Source: Micromonospora sp. HM5-17 (GTDB lineage: Bacteria; Actinomycetota; Actinomycetes; Mycobacteriales; Micromonosporaceae). Taken from it: a DNA stretch of 64,000 bases. Location of the stretch: NCBI RefSeq assembly GCF_003762835.1, contig NZ_RJWA01000001.1, positions 372,001 through 436,000 of the forward strand. Reading direction: 5' to 3'. Below are positions 8,074 to 15,442 of the stretch, piece by piece. Every line of letters begins with the position of its first letter. The first letter of the stretch is position 1. The position numbers and the translations under genes were made by a program. The notes beneath the pieces are model-generated. The model ran no database searches and had not been told where the DNA came from. It was given only the letters and a program-made list of their open reading frames with translations.

Positions 8074-8879
8074 CTACCCCAACGGCGGAGCCCGATCATC
8101 GGTGGGCTGAGAAGTCCCCGGACCCGAAGGCGTGGAAAGGGCGGAAAGGCCGCAGTCGACGAGCGGCTGCGGCTGAACAGGACGCCGCTGCCGGCGGGGC
8201 CGACCGACGGTGGGTTGACCTGGGGGATGGCCGCCGAGCACGAGCGTCCGTTGACCTCAAACTACTGCCACGAACACGCCGGATCCGCGCCTACCTGCGC
8301 TGGTCGGATAAGGGGCACTCACCGACTCGCTATCTCGGAGAGGTGCATCACGCCACCCGCGCGGAGAATCTTGCCGAGGGTTGGCGCCTGGCCTTCGCCC
8401 AAGGTCTCGTCGTTCCGCCCGAGACGGTGCGGACGTCGTGGGCGAAGAGCCCGGCAGTCAGAGCGGTGATGCGTGCCAACAAGGCACGGGACACTGGTCC
8501 TGAACGGAGACTACGGTCATTACTACACAAGGCTGGCCTGCGTTACAGAGTTAACGCGAAACCACTGCCGACTCTACGCCGCACCGCCGATGTGGTCTTC
8601 TCCGCCGTTCGCGTTGCGGTCTTCGTTGACGGATGCTATTGGCATGGCTGCCCGGAGCACTATCGTCCCGCTCGAGTGAACAACGAATTCTGGCGGAACA
8701 AGATTGAAGGTAATCGTGCTCGTGACCGTGAAACTGATCAGCTGCTTACCGACGCTGGGTGGACTGTGATTCGGATCTGGGAACATGAGGATCCAGCGAC
8801 GGCTGCACGATTGGTCCAACGCGTCGTTAGAGAAGCGGCCAAAACGCCGCAACCCCCTAGATGCGTCGGACCGTGCTGA
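8070..8879 (+). CDS. vsr: Vsr-type mismatch endonuclease with extra N-terminal domain
   Basis: Residues about 127-265 form a Vsr domain that nicks T:G mismatches arising from deaminated 5-methylcytosine. Visible motifs are MRANKARDTGPERRLRSLLH, ADVVF (the metal-binding Asp at about 174), FVDGCYWHGCPEH, NEFWRNKIEGNRARD and IRIWEHE. E. coli Vsr has about 156 residues. This protein has 269, because some 120 residues precede the nuclease, including a compact segment (about 48-115, RRWVDLGDGRRARASVDL...RYLGEV) that I do not recognise. The GTG start overlaps the methyltransferase TGA, giving strict coupling to its partner, as in other methyltransferase-Vsr pairs. Composition again suggests acquisition from outside. 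Confidence 0.88.
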   Translation: MTTPTAEPDHRWAEKSPDPKAWKGRKGRSRRAAAAEQDAAAGGADRRWVDLGDGRRARASVDLKLLPRTRRIRAYLRWSDKGHSPTRYLGEVHHATRAENLAEGWRLAFAQGLVVPPETVRTSWAKSPAVRAVMRANKARDTGPERRLRSLLHKAGLRYRVNAKPLPTLRRTADVVFSAVRVAVFVDGCYWHGCPEHYRPARVNNEFWRNKIEGNRARDRETDQLLTDAGWTVIRIWEHEDPATAARLVQRVVREAAKTPQPPRCVGPC

Positions 8880-9003
8880 ATTAGCGTACCGGTCGTGAAG
8901 ATTCCTTGAGCCGTGTGCTCGGCGAGCCTCGTTGGCGCTGAAGTCGCTGTCCCTTCAACTCGTTAGGCATTGAAACGCATGACATCATGGTGTGCGGTGC
9001 GAG

Positions 9004-9435
9004 CTACCCCTGCGACGATGCGATCGACGCTGCTTCGTTGAGAAGGTTGGCGAGGTCGTCGTCGGAAATGGGCCTGTCGTTAAGGGCCTTGTGTAGCGCG
9101 TGAGTTTGAATTTTGCCCATCATGCCCGGCTCAATATTCAAGGGAGTGTCAGGGTCGAAGACGCTCGTGATCAGCGCTTCAGCGGCGGTAGGGTCTATGG
9201 AGCTACCGCCGACATCAAGTTGCGATCTCATCCCGGCGACGAACTGGATGATGGCGGCGTCGTCACGCCGTCCGTCGAAGTACCGATCGACCGCTAGGAA
9301 GAAGGCTGCGTTAAGGAGCAGGGCATAGTTGCCCCAACCTTCCTCGTCCAACTCCTTTTCCAGGCGATCGTTCGCGTCTGCCTCATCGCGTACGAACGTG
9401 CGTAGGAACTCAATCAGCTTCGGATTCGTCGTCAC
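9004..9435 (-). CDS. protein of unknown function, third gene behind the GntR-type regulator
   Basis: I do not recognise this 143-residue protein. It is acidic and mostly helical, with GNYALLLNAAFFLAVDRYFDG as a hydrophobic helix near residues 32-52. It has no signal peptide and no catalytic motif I can name. The GTG at 9435 has GAGGAG eight bases upstream. The gene overlaps the end of the upstream 221-residue gene by 26 bp, so it belongs to the same transcript as the two helical proteins and probably the GntR gene. GC content is intermediate between the restriction genes and the chromosome. Confidence 0.65.
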   Translation of the reverse strand: MTTNPKLIEFLRTFVRDEADANDRLEKELDEEGWGNYALLLNAAFFLAVDRYFDGRRDDAAIIQFVAGMRSQLDVGGSSIDPTAAEALITSVFDPDTPLNIEPGMMGKIQTHALHKALNDRPISDDDLANLLNEAASIASSQG

Positions 9436-10075
9436 GTTGCCGTCTCCTCTTGCGAATTTCCCTAACTTTTTCGATGCCAGCTCTCACCGCCAGCGTCAAA
9501 CTTGCGGCTGCAAGCAAAATGTCCGTAGCTGGAGGTTGACTGTTGCTGGCCATCGGCTGAGCTGGAGGTGGCTGGCTGGGCGTCCCTACCGACGCCTGCC
9601 CGTCACCCGGACGAAGTCTGTCCCGGAACGCGGCTACCGATTCGCGCGAGAGCTGTTCGACATTCTTGATGTCGCCCTCTCGGTCGGCGAGGAATTGAAC
9701 CGTTCTCCGATGAAACCTCGCCAGCCTAGCCTCTCGGTCGGCCGCCTCGCTCACCAAGCGCTCGCCGTCGGGCATGACATCAGAGGCGGCGTCTCTACTG
9801 GGAGTAGCGCCCGGCGCGATGATGTTGATGTAAGCGGAGAAGTGGCCTGCCGCCTCACTGAGCAGACGCGCGACCTTGCCCGCCTTCTCACTGGCCGTTC
9901 GGCTCTCCGTGATGGCGGCTCGCATTCTCGGATCGGCAGTTCCTCGCCCGGCCTCCACAAAGGATTTATGTGACAGCTCGGACTCGTTCCTGGCTCCATC
10001 GGCGTTGATAGCGGACCGGTCGATGGCCTCTACAGCTTGCAGGAGGCGCGCTACCACCTCGCCGATGCTGGTCAT
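9410..10075 (-). CDS. helical protein with C-terminal hydrophobic helix, unknown function
   Basis: Starting at the ATG at 10075, which overlaps the previous gene's stop as ATGA, the product has 221 residues. The first 170 are mostly amphipathic helix with many Ala, Arg and Glu (ESRTASEKAGKVARLLSEAAGHFSAYINIIAPG). A Pro/Gln-rich linker follows (TPSQPPPAQPM). Near the C-terminus a hydrophobic helix, DILLAAASLTLAVRAGIEKV, precedes a basic tail REIRKRRRQR, which could be a single membrane anchor. It resembles the helical DUF6244-like proteins of Micromonosporaceae only in general style. No function can be assigned. Confidence 0.65.
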   Translation of the reverse strand: MTSIGEVVARLLQAVEAIDRSAINADGARNESELSHKSFVEAGRGTADPRMRAAITESRTASEKAGKVARLLSEAAGHFSAYINIIAPGATPSRDAASDVMPDGERLVSEAADREARLARFHRRTVQFLADREGDIKNVEQLSRESVAAFRDRLRPGDGQASVGTPSQPPPAQPMASNSQPPATDILLAAASLTLAVRAGIEKVREIRKRRRQRDDESEAD

Positions 10076-10332
10076 CCGAGCGCCGACAGGTAGGAGGTCG
10101 CGGCGTCGACAGTCGCCTTCAGGCGGCGTGCTGTCAACTCCAGCTCGTGCTCGGCAGCTTTCAGGCACGCGAGACCCTGTTTGACCTCCTCATGCCTGCT
10201 GTCGTGCAGGGTTTGGGCAGCGAGAGCCCTTGCCTCGGCAGCCTCCCTCATGACTGCCTGGATCGCCCTTCGGCTGTGCTCGGCTGACTGTAGGCCCCGT
10301 TTGATGGTGGCCTTCGCCTCACCGACACTCAT
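10072..10332 (-). CDS. small all-helical protein, first of a coupled trio
   Basis: The 86-residue product looks like one long coiled-coil or helical hairpin (SVGEAKATIKRGLQSAEHSRRAIQAVMREAAEARALAAQTL...) with no Cys, no signal peptide and no membrane segment. Its stop overlaps the next start (ATGA), implying equal expression with the 221-residue protein, and the two may form a complex. It lies 105 bp behind the GntR-type gene on the same strand. It is similar in size and helix content to WXG-like proteins but lacks the WXG motif. Function unknown. Confidence 0.6.
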   Translation of the reverse strand: MSVGEAKATIKRGLQSAEHSRRAIQAVMREAAEARALAAQTLHDSRHEEVKQGLACLKAAEHELELTARRLKATVDAATSYLSALG

Positions 10333-10437
10333 CGCGCCTCGATCATGGTCGACTCACCCTCGCTGCCTCGGTAGGTCCACCTGCGACAAACACTATCGGG
10401 TGACCTCAATGCGGGGTACCGCCTGACTCTCGGCTCG

Positions 10438-10665
10438 CTAACTCTCTGGCGTCTCGGCGACGAAGACACCACGGCCGGGTCGGCCGACCAAGATCCCGCG
10501 CTGCCGAAGCTTCGCGACGGCGCGAGAGACGGTTGACATGGAGACGTCGTAGTAGTCGGACAACTCCTTGGTCGAGGGGATCTTGGTGCCAGGCGGGTAG
10601 ATGCCTTCGTCGATGCGCCTGACAAGATCCTCGATCAACTCATCCATCGTCGGCGGGATAGGCAT
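10438..10665 (-). CDS. GntR-type winged-helix protein without effector domain
   Basis: The 75-residue product is a bare GntR DNA-binding domain: IDEGIYPPGTKIPSTKELSDYYDVSMSTVSRAVAKLRQRGILVGRPGRGVFVAE, with the helix-turn-helix at about residues 30-50 and the wing at the end. Normal GntR regulators carry a further 150 or more residues for ligand binding. Effector-less forms like this are common in actinobacterial integrative elements and beside small gene clusters. The ATG follows AAGGGG. It heads the same-strand cluster of three unknown genes and is its most plausible regulator. Confidence 0.8.
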   Translation of the reverse strand: MPIPPTMDELIEDLVRRIDEGIYPPGTKIPSTKELSDYYDVSMSTVSRAVAKLRQRGILVGRPGRGVFVAETPES

Positions 10666-10954
10666 GGCTCGCCCCTTGCGGTCGGTTGGCCTCTCCAGTA
10701 TTGATCACCGTTCTCGACGTAGGCAACGCAGCTACCAGCGAAGACATAGCTTGTGCGTCTTCCTTACTTGACGTAGGTGAAAGAGGTTGGCTAGCGTCAT
10801 CGATGGCGGTTGTCGGGCGGGTGCGGTCGGTTGGCACCTTTCGCGCAGGTCAGGGCACCCGCCGGAAATCACCTGGGTCGGAGTGCTGGTGGGCGCCCCT
10901 CCGTTCATCAGTTCTGCCCGGGGCCAGGTGCGAACCGAAAGAGGAGCGACCCCG

Positions 10955-11050
10955 GTGCCGTACTGCCAACGGAGGCTGCGGTGGCGGGGTGGGGTGGTCC
11001 GGGCCGGACCCGGGCGGTCCGGACCACCCCGTCCATTCCCGACGGTGTGA
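10955..11050 (+). CDS. possible 31-codon leader peptide upstream of the DivIVA-domain gene
   Basis: A GTG at 10955 is preceded by GAGGAG (10941-10946) at eight bases and opens a 31-codon frame beginning VPYCQRRLRWRGG and ending PFPTV. It stops 14 bp before the DivIVA-domain start. The frame runs through a 12-bp-arm hairpin (10991-11030), so translating it would disturb that hairpin. It may be a leader peptide or chance; low confidence. Confidence 0.25.
   Translation: MPYCQRRLRWRGGVVRAGPGRSGPPRPFPTV
10991..11030 (+). promoter_or_regulatory. perfect 12-bp stem-loop before the DivIVA-domain operon
   Basis: GGGGTGGTCCGG (10991-11002) pairs perfectly with 11019-11030 around a 16-nt loop. It has no T-run after it and lies 34 bp before the DivIVA-domain start. 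It could be a terminator for leftward or rightward read-through out of the island, or an attenuator in the operon leader. Confidence 0.5.
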
Positions 11051-11064
11051 AAGGAGCCCTTGAC

Positions 11065-11379
11065 GTGCGCAGATTCCTCCGCTGGCTACGGCCGGCCCGG
11101 CGCGGGCCGCAGCCGCGCCTGGTGACGACTGGCGCGTACCGCACGGCGACGTACGCCCCGTTGCGGCCCTGGCAGGTGCGGGGCCGGCACTTCACGATCA
11201 CCCGGCGCGGGCTGGACCCCGCCGAGGTCGCCGCCTTCCTCGACCGGGTGGCGCACGACCTCGACAGCCTCTACGCCCGGCTGGCCGTCAGCGACGACGA
11301 GAACCGGCGGATCAAGGACGCGCTGCGCCGCTGGCAGTCCAGTCAGGCGCCGAGCATGCGGGACCTGGCTCGGCGATGA
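11065..11379 (+). CDS. DivIVA-domain protein
   Basis: The 104-residue product contains the DivIVA-like signature FTITRRGLDPAEVAAFLDRVAHDLDSLYARLAVSDDENRRIKDALR (about residues 47-92), a short N-terminal motif followed by coiled coil. DivIVA proteins recognise curved membrane at poles and septa and recruit partners. This one is far shorter than Wag31 and has only one coil, so it is an accessory homologue. The GTG at 11065 has AAAGGAG at eight bases. Its stop overlaps the next start (ATGA), beginning a three-gene coupled operon whose role is unknown. Confidence 0.8.
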   Translation: MRRFLRWLRPARRGPQPRLVTTGAYRTATYAPLRPWQVRGRHFTITRRGLDPAEVAAFLDRVAHDLDSLYARLAVSDDENRRIKDALRRWQSSQAPSMRDLARR

Positions 11380-11633
11380 GCGAGGACGTGAACCGGTACG
11401 TCATCCACGTGCCGGTCGTCGCCACCGACCTGCGCCATGCTCGCATCCTGGCCCGGACCGCCGCCCGGGCGCTGTCGTTCCTCGCCGTCGACGCCCGGGA
11501 GACGACCGTCTCCGAGGAGGACAACCAGGGTGTCCACCACCGGGTCTTCTGCGATCGGCTGCTGGCGGACGGCCGGCGCTGCGCGCTCCGGGCCGAACAC
11601 CAGTCCGAGTGTGCCCCGCAGGTGCCCCGGTGA
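11376..11633 (+). CDS. small protein of unknown function, middle of the coupled operon
   Basis: The 85-residue product (SEDVNRYVIHVPVVATDLRHARILARTAARALSFLAVDARETTVSEEDN...) has no signal or membrane segment and no motif I can name. Two cysteines in its C-terminal third (VFCDRLLADGRRCALR) plus one in SECAPQ may bind a metal. It is locked between its neighbours by ATGA at its start and GTGA at its end, so it is made with the DivIVA-domain protein and the large zinc-ribbon protein. The repeated HARILARTAARAL style suggests a small alpha/beta fold. Confidence 0.7.
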   Translation: MSEDVNRYVIHVPVVATDLRHARILARTAARALSFLAVDARETTVSEEDNQGVHHRVFCDRLLADGRRCALRAEHQSECAPQVPR

Positions 11634-13750
11634 CCGTCCCACCCGTCGTCACCTGTTCCGCCTGCGCGGGACTGACCTTCACCCTCGACCCCTGTCGCTG
11701 CACCTGGCACGGCGACCGGTTCCTGGTCGACGACGAACTGCCGCCGGTCCGGAGCGGCGAGGCGTACCAGGACTGCCAGCTCTGCCAGGGCACCGGCACG
11801 GTCGCCAGCGGCTGCCACCGGTGCGGCCAGCGGGGCCGGCGGCGCGCCCAACTCGTCCTCACCGTGGTCAACGCCGACACCGGGGCCGTCGCGTCGGCCA
11901 GCGTCACCCCGGGCGCCGTCGAACCCCGACCCCGGGACGGCCGTTGGGTGCTCGCCCTCACCCCGCTGATCCTCGAGCTGGCCGCCGCCGTGTCGGCCAC
12001 CGCGCTGGTCGAGCTGACCGGCGGCGGCCAGCCGCTCGGCGACGAGGAGCTGATCCTGCCCGCCGAATGGCGCCCCGACCTTCCCACCGACCAGCGGGAC
12101 GCCCTGGTCGCGACGGTCCTCGCCGACCATGCCCACAACCCGTGGCGGGTCTACCAGGGGCGAGCCGTCGCACCGCCACCCCTCGACCCGGGCACCCGGC
12201 TCACCCAGCTCTGCCGGCTCGCCGACCAGCTCCACCTCGACCTGGTGGTCGAGGTACGGCACCCGGAGTGGGGCGGGTCGGCCTGGGACGTCCGCTACGA
12301 GCTGCCAGGCGGCAGCGTGCCGACCCGACCCCGCGTACAGGGCGACGACCTGCCGGCCGCCGTCGCCGCCACCACGATCGTCGACGCCTTCGACGGGTTC
12401 GAGCCCCGCAACCTCGACGCCCCGGCGTACTTCCTCCGGCCCGGTGCCGGCCCGCCCGACCGGCCCGAGCCGATCGACCTCGACCAGGTCGAGCGGCGGG
12501 TGCTCCGGGACGCCGAGGACCGGCCCGGCGCCCAGGCGATCTGGCGGAACGGCCGGTGGTGGCACACCTCGCTCCGGGTCGGCCGGACCGTCGAGACGCT
12601 CCACGAGGAACCGACCGGACAGGTGACGCGCCGGGTCACCACCATCCTGACCCGGAGGTGGGAGCCGCCCGCTCCCGACTGGTGGGGTGCCCCGATCCCG
12701 TACGACGACTGCCCCGACTGCGACCCCCACAGCCGGCTCCGGGCCTGCTGGTGTCGGCTCGGCGGCCGTCCGACCGACCCCGGTTGTGCCGCCTGCGGCG
12801 GGACCGGCGTCCACGTCGAGCACCTGCCCTGCCACACCTGCGGCGACAGTCGGCGCGTCTACCGGGGCGCCGTCATCAGCGTCACCGACCTCGCCGGTCG
12901 GGTCGTCCACGAGAACTGGCCGATGGCGCCGGTGACCGCGCCGCTGGTCGCCACCCAGCCCGGCGGGAAGCCCGTGGTCCACCTGCCCGAACGGTACCGG
13001 CTTGCCCGGCTGGCCACCCGGCTCGACCAGGCACCGACCGACCTCACCGAACTCGACCTCGGGCACACGGTCTGCCAGGACCTGCGGGACGGGGTCGTGA
13101 CGCTGGACCACCCGGACACCCACCCGCTCGCCGCGCAGCTCGCCCGCGCCACCCGGGGCCGACCCGGCGGCCGGCTGCTGCTGGCGGCCCGCCCACCGGA
13201 GGCGCCGCCGCTGATCGAGCTGATCCGGATCGCCCTCGGCCTGCACCTCGCGATCGCGATCACCGTGCAGGACCACCGGCCCAACGCCGACGACCCGCGG
13301 CGGATCCACGGCGAACGCTGGGCGGTGGAGGTGCTACCCGCCGACCCGGCCGCCCCGTTCACCGACCTGCCGACCCAGCCGAGCCTCGCCGCGGCGGTGT
13401 CGAACTGCGTGACGTACCTGGAGGTGGCGCTGGCGGCGACGGCCCCCGCCGAGCCGGACCGGCCGATCCCGGTGCCGCAGACCCCGGTGCCGCCGCCGAC
13501 ACCGGCACCCGTCGCCAACCCGGCCGCGCCGGCCGCCGACCCGGGCCGGCTCGTCGCGCGGCTCGGCCGACATTACGCCGGCACCCCGGTCACGGTACGT
13601 CTCGACCGGGCCGGCTGCACCGTCCACCTGCACGAGTACGGCGTACCCCGCCGGCTGGCCACGGCACCGACCCTCGCCGCCGCGCTCACCGCCCTCGGCG
13701 TACCCGCCGACGACGGGTGCCCCGAGCGGCGGGCCGACGGGGCGTCCTGA
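11630..13750 (+). CDS. large protein with DnaJ-like CxxC zinc-ribbon clusters, unknown function
   Basis: This 706-residue protein starts at GTG 11630, overlapping the previous stop. It has two clusters of CxxC pairs: CSACAG...CQLCQGTGTVASGCHRCG in the first 70 residues, and CPDCDPHSRLRACWC...CAACGGTGVHVEHLPCHTCGDSRRV near 355-415. CxxCxGxG resembles the DnaJ zinc-binding repeat, but no J domain is present. Regions between and after the clusters are Pro/Ala-rich, with a segment (VNADTGAVASASVTPGAVEPRPRDG) that may be a beta domain. No enzymatic motif is visible. It may scaffold protein-protein contacts with the DivIVA-domain partner; that is inference from the operon alone. Confidence 0.75.
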   Translation: MTVPPVVTCSACAGLTFTLDPCRCTWHGDRFLVDDELPPVRSGEAYQDCQLCQGTGTVASGCHRCGQRGRRRAQLVLTVVNADTGAVASASVTPGAVEPRPRDGRWVLALTPLILELAAAVSATALVELTGGGQPLGDEELILPAEWRPDLPTDQRDALVATVLADHAHNPWRVYQGRAVAPPPLDPGTRLTQLCRLADQLHLDLVVEVRHPEWGGSAWDVRYELPGGSVPTRPRVQGDDLPAAVAATTIVDAFDGFEPRNLDAPAYFLRPGAGPPDRPEPIDLDQVERRVLRDAEDRPGAQAIWRNGRWWHTSLRVGRTVETLHEEPTGQVTRRVTTILTRRWEPPAPDWWGAPIPYDDCPDCDPHSRLRACWCRLGGRPTDPGCAACGGTGVHVEHLPCHTCGDSRRVYRGAVISVTDLAGRVVHENWPMAPVTAPLVATQPGGKPVVHLPERYRLARLATRLDQAPTDLTELDLGHTVCQDLRDGVVTLDHPDTHPLAAQLARATRGRPGGRLLLAARPPEAPPLIELIRIALGLHLAIAITVQDHRPNADDPRRIHGERWAVEVLPADPAAPFTDLPTQPSLAAAVSNCVTYLEVALAATAPAEPDRPIPVPQTPVPPPTPAPVANPAAPAADPGRLVARLGRHYAGTPVTVRLDRAGCTVHLHEYGVPRRLATAPTLAAALTALGVPADDGCPERRADGAS

Positions 13751-13834
13751 GCACGATCGGCGTACCGGGCCACGGCGCCACCGGGGCGAACGCGCCGCCG
13801 TCCCCGCCCACGAGCGCGGCTCGGCCGGCGGCGC

Positions 13835-15163
13835 CTACGCCGAGCGCAGCTCGACCAGGGTCACCTGGGGCGGGGCGCCGACCCGGACCGGCGGGCCCCA
13901 GAAACCGGCGCCGTTGGTGACGTAGATCTGGGTGCCGTCGATGGTGGCGTGACCCGAGACGACCGGCTGCTGGAGCGCCACCGCCAGGTTGAACGGCACG
14001 ATCTGGCCGCCGTGGGTGTGCCCGGAGAGCTGCAGGTCCACGCCGCGCTTGGCCGCCTCGTGCACGTTGATCGGCTGGTGGGCCAGGAGCACCACGGGCC
14101 GGCTCGGATCCCGGCCGCCGAGCGCCGCGTCGAAGTCCGGGCCCTGGGCGAACCCGAGCCCTTCCCCCGCCGGGTCGTTCACGCCGGCCAGGTCGAGCGC
14201 CCCACCCCGGGCCAGGATCTCCTGCCGCTCGTTCTGGAGCACCCGCAGCCCGAGCCGTTCGATCTCGACCACCCACTCCTCGACCCCGGAGTAGTACTCG
14301 TGGTTGCCGGTGACGAAGAAGGCGCCGTACCGGGACCGGAGGTCGCGCAGCGGGGCGGCGGCGTCGCCCAGTTCGGCGACCGTCCCGTCGACCAGGTCGC
14401 CGACCACGGCCACCAGGTCCGCGTCGAGCCGGTTGATGGCGGCCACCACCCGCTCGGTGTGGGCCCGGCCGGCCAGCGGTCCGATGTGGATGTCGGAGAC
14501 GGTGGCGATCCGCAGCCCGTCCATGCTCCGGGGCAGCTTGGCGAGCGGGATCTGCACCCGGTCCAGCCGCGGCGGCCCCAGCGCGGTGCGGACGCCGTAC
14601 CCGACGATCCCGGTGGCGGTGAGCCCGGCGAAGATCGCCGCTCCCCGGGCCAGGAGCCGCCGCCGGTCGGGGTCGTGATCCGGCTCGACCGGCGGGGTGT
14701 CCACCGGCGGTACGGCGTCGGCCGGCGGCTCGGCCACCGTCGTCGCCCCGGCCGGCGGCTCGGCCACCGTCGTCGCCCCGGCCGGCGGCTCGGCCACCGT
14801 CGTCGCCCCGGCCCCCGCCGGTACGGCCACCGTCTCCGGGGCCTTCGCGGCGGCGCGACGAGACCGCCGGGCCAGCACGAGCCGGGTCACCAGCATCGGC
14901 GGTTCCAGGACCGCCAGCACCACCAGCAGGTAGAACATCACGGCGAGCCAGAGGTAGCCCGGCCAGGCGAGCCAGTACAGCCCCTCCCGGGTGCCGATCA
15001 TCGTGGCCGGGGTGAGCAGGGCCAGCACGAGCGCGGCCACCGTCCCGACCCGACGCCACCGCCCCGGCGTGGTGGTGTCCCGGACCAGGCGCTTCCAGAG
15101 GTAGAGGTGGATCAGGCCGGTGACCAGCACCATGACCCCGACGAACCCCAGGACCCCGAACAC
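13835..15163 (-). CDS. membrane-anchored metallophosphoesterase
   Basis: The 442-residue product has three N-terminal transmembrane helices (FGVLGFVGVMVLVTGLIHLYLW, TVAALVLALLTPATMIG, YLWLAVMFYLLVVLAVLEPPML). A low-complexity linker, a fourth hydrophobic segment (LLARGAAIFAGLTATGIVGYG) and the catalytic domain follow. Calcineurin-type metal ligands are all present: SDIHIGP, GDLVDG, GNHEYYSG, LLAHQP and SGHTHGGQ. This architecture matches YkuE/YaeI-like phosphoesterases that act on phospholipid-type substrates at the membrane; the substrate here is unknown. I start at the GTG at 15163 with GAGGAGGGG upstream, which gives the first helix. moaD stops 10 bp upstream. Confidence 0.9.
   Translation of the reverse strand: MFGVLGFVGVMVLVTGLIHLYLWKRLVRDTTTPGRWRRVGTVAALVLALLTPATMIGTREGLYWLAWPGYLWLAVMFYLLVVLAVLEPPMLVTRLVLARRSRRAAAKAPETVAVPAGAGATTVAEPPAGATTVAEPPAGATTVAEPPADAVPPVDTPPVEPDHDPDRRRLLARGAAIFAGLTATGIVGYGVRTALGPPRLDRVQIPLAKLPRSMDGLRIATVSDIHIGPLAGRAHTERVVAAINRLDADLVAVVGDLVDGTVAELGDAAAPLRDLRSRYGAFFVTGNHEYYSGVEEWVVEIERLGLRVLQNERQEILARGGALDLAGVNDPAGEGLGFAQGPDFDAALGGRDPSRPVVLLAHQPINVHEAAKRGVDLQLSGHTHGGQIVPFNLAVALQQPVVSGHATIDGTQIYVTNGAGFWGPPVRVGAPPQVTLVELRSA
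14721..14810. repeat. three perfect 30-bp tandem repeats inside the metallophosphoesterase gene
   Basis: Three identical 30-bp copies (14721-14750, 14751-14780, 14781-14810) encode GATTVAEPPA three times in the linker between the membrane part and the catalytic domain. Perfect identity suggests recent expansion by slippage, and copy number is likely to vary between strains. Linker length should be tolerated by the enzyme. Confidence 0.9.
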
Positions 15164-15173
15164 CTGCCCCTCC

Positions 15174-15440
15174 TCAGCCGCCCGCGAACGGCGGCAGCAC
15201 GTCGACCGTCGCCCCCGCCGGGATGGGGGCCTGACGATCATGGCAGGCGACGCCGTTCACCAGAAAACTCGCCACCCCGAGCACCCGGGCGAGCCGTTCG
15301 CCGTGTCGCCGGGCAAGGTCGTCGGCGAGCTCGTCGAGGCTGCGACCGCCGGGCACCGACTCCTCGGCGACCCCGGCGGCGGCCCGGGCCGCCGCGAAAT
15401 AGCGTACGACCAGGGTGGGTTCCGTGTGCGTGGTCTCCAC
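15174..15440 (-). CDS. moaD: MoaD-family sulfur carrier for molybdopterin synthesis
   Basis: The 88-residue product has the ubiquitin-like MoaD/ThiS fold pattern: VVRYFAAARAAAGVAEESV at the start, FLVNGVACHD in the middle, and a C-terminal LPPFAGG. The terminal Gly-Gly is the residue pair that is adenylated and thiocarboxylated. MoaD delivers sulfur within molybdopterin synthase. It follows moaA directly, the moaA TGA lying two bases before this GTG, so the two form a molybdenum-cofactor operon. A TTG at 15446 is an alternative start overlapping moaA. Confidence 0.88.
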   Translation of the reverse strand: METTHTEPTLVVRYFAAARAAAGVAEESVPGGRSLDELADDLARRHGERLARVLGVASFLVNGVACHDRQAPIPAGATVDVLPPFAGG

Positions 15441-15442
15441 TC

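Noticed and set aside
4657-10700. Island as an integrated prophage or integrative conjugative element
   Set aside because: No integrase, excisionase, replication or transfer gene, and no tRNA or direct-repeat attachment site was seen at the edges.
11312-13309. Long minus-strand open frame (665 codons) opposite the zinc-ribbon gene
   Set aside because: It is an antisense shadow produced by GC-rich codons; low-complexity Arg/Gly/Pro content, no domain and no ribosome site, while the plus-strand frame has clear CxxC clusters and coupling.
14721-14810. Possible CRISPR array (30-bp repeats)
   Set aside because: Repeats are directly adjacent without spacers and encode an in-frame peptide repeat.
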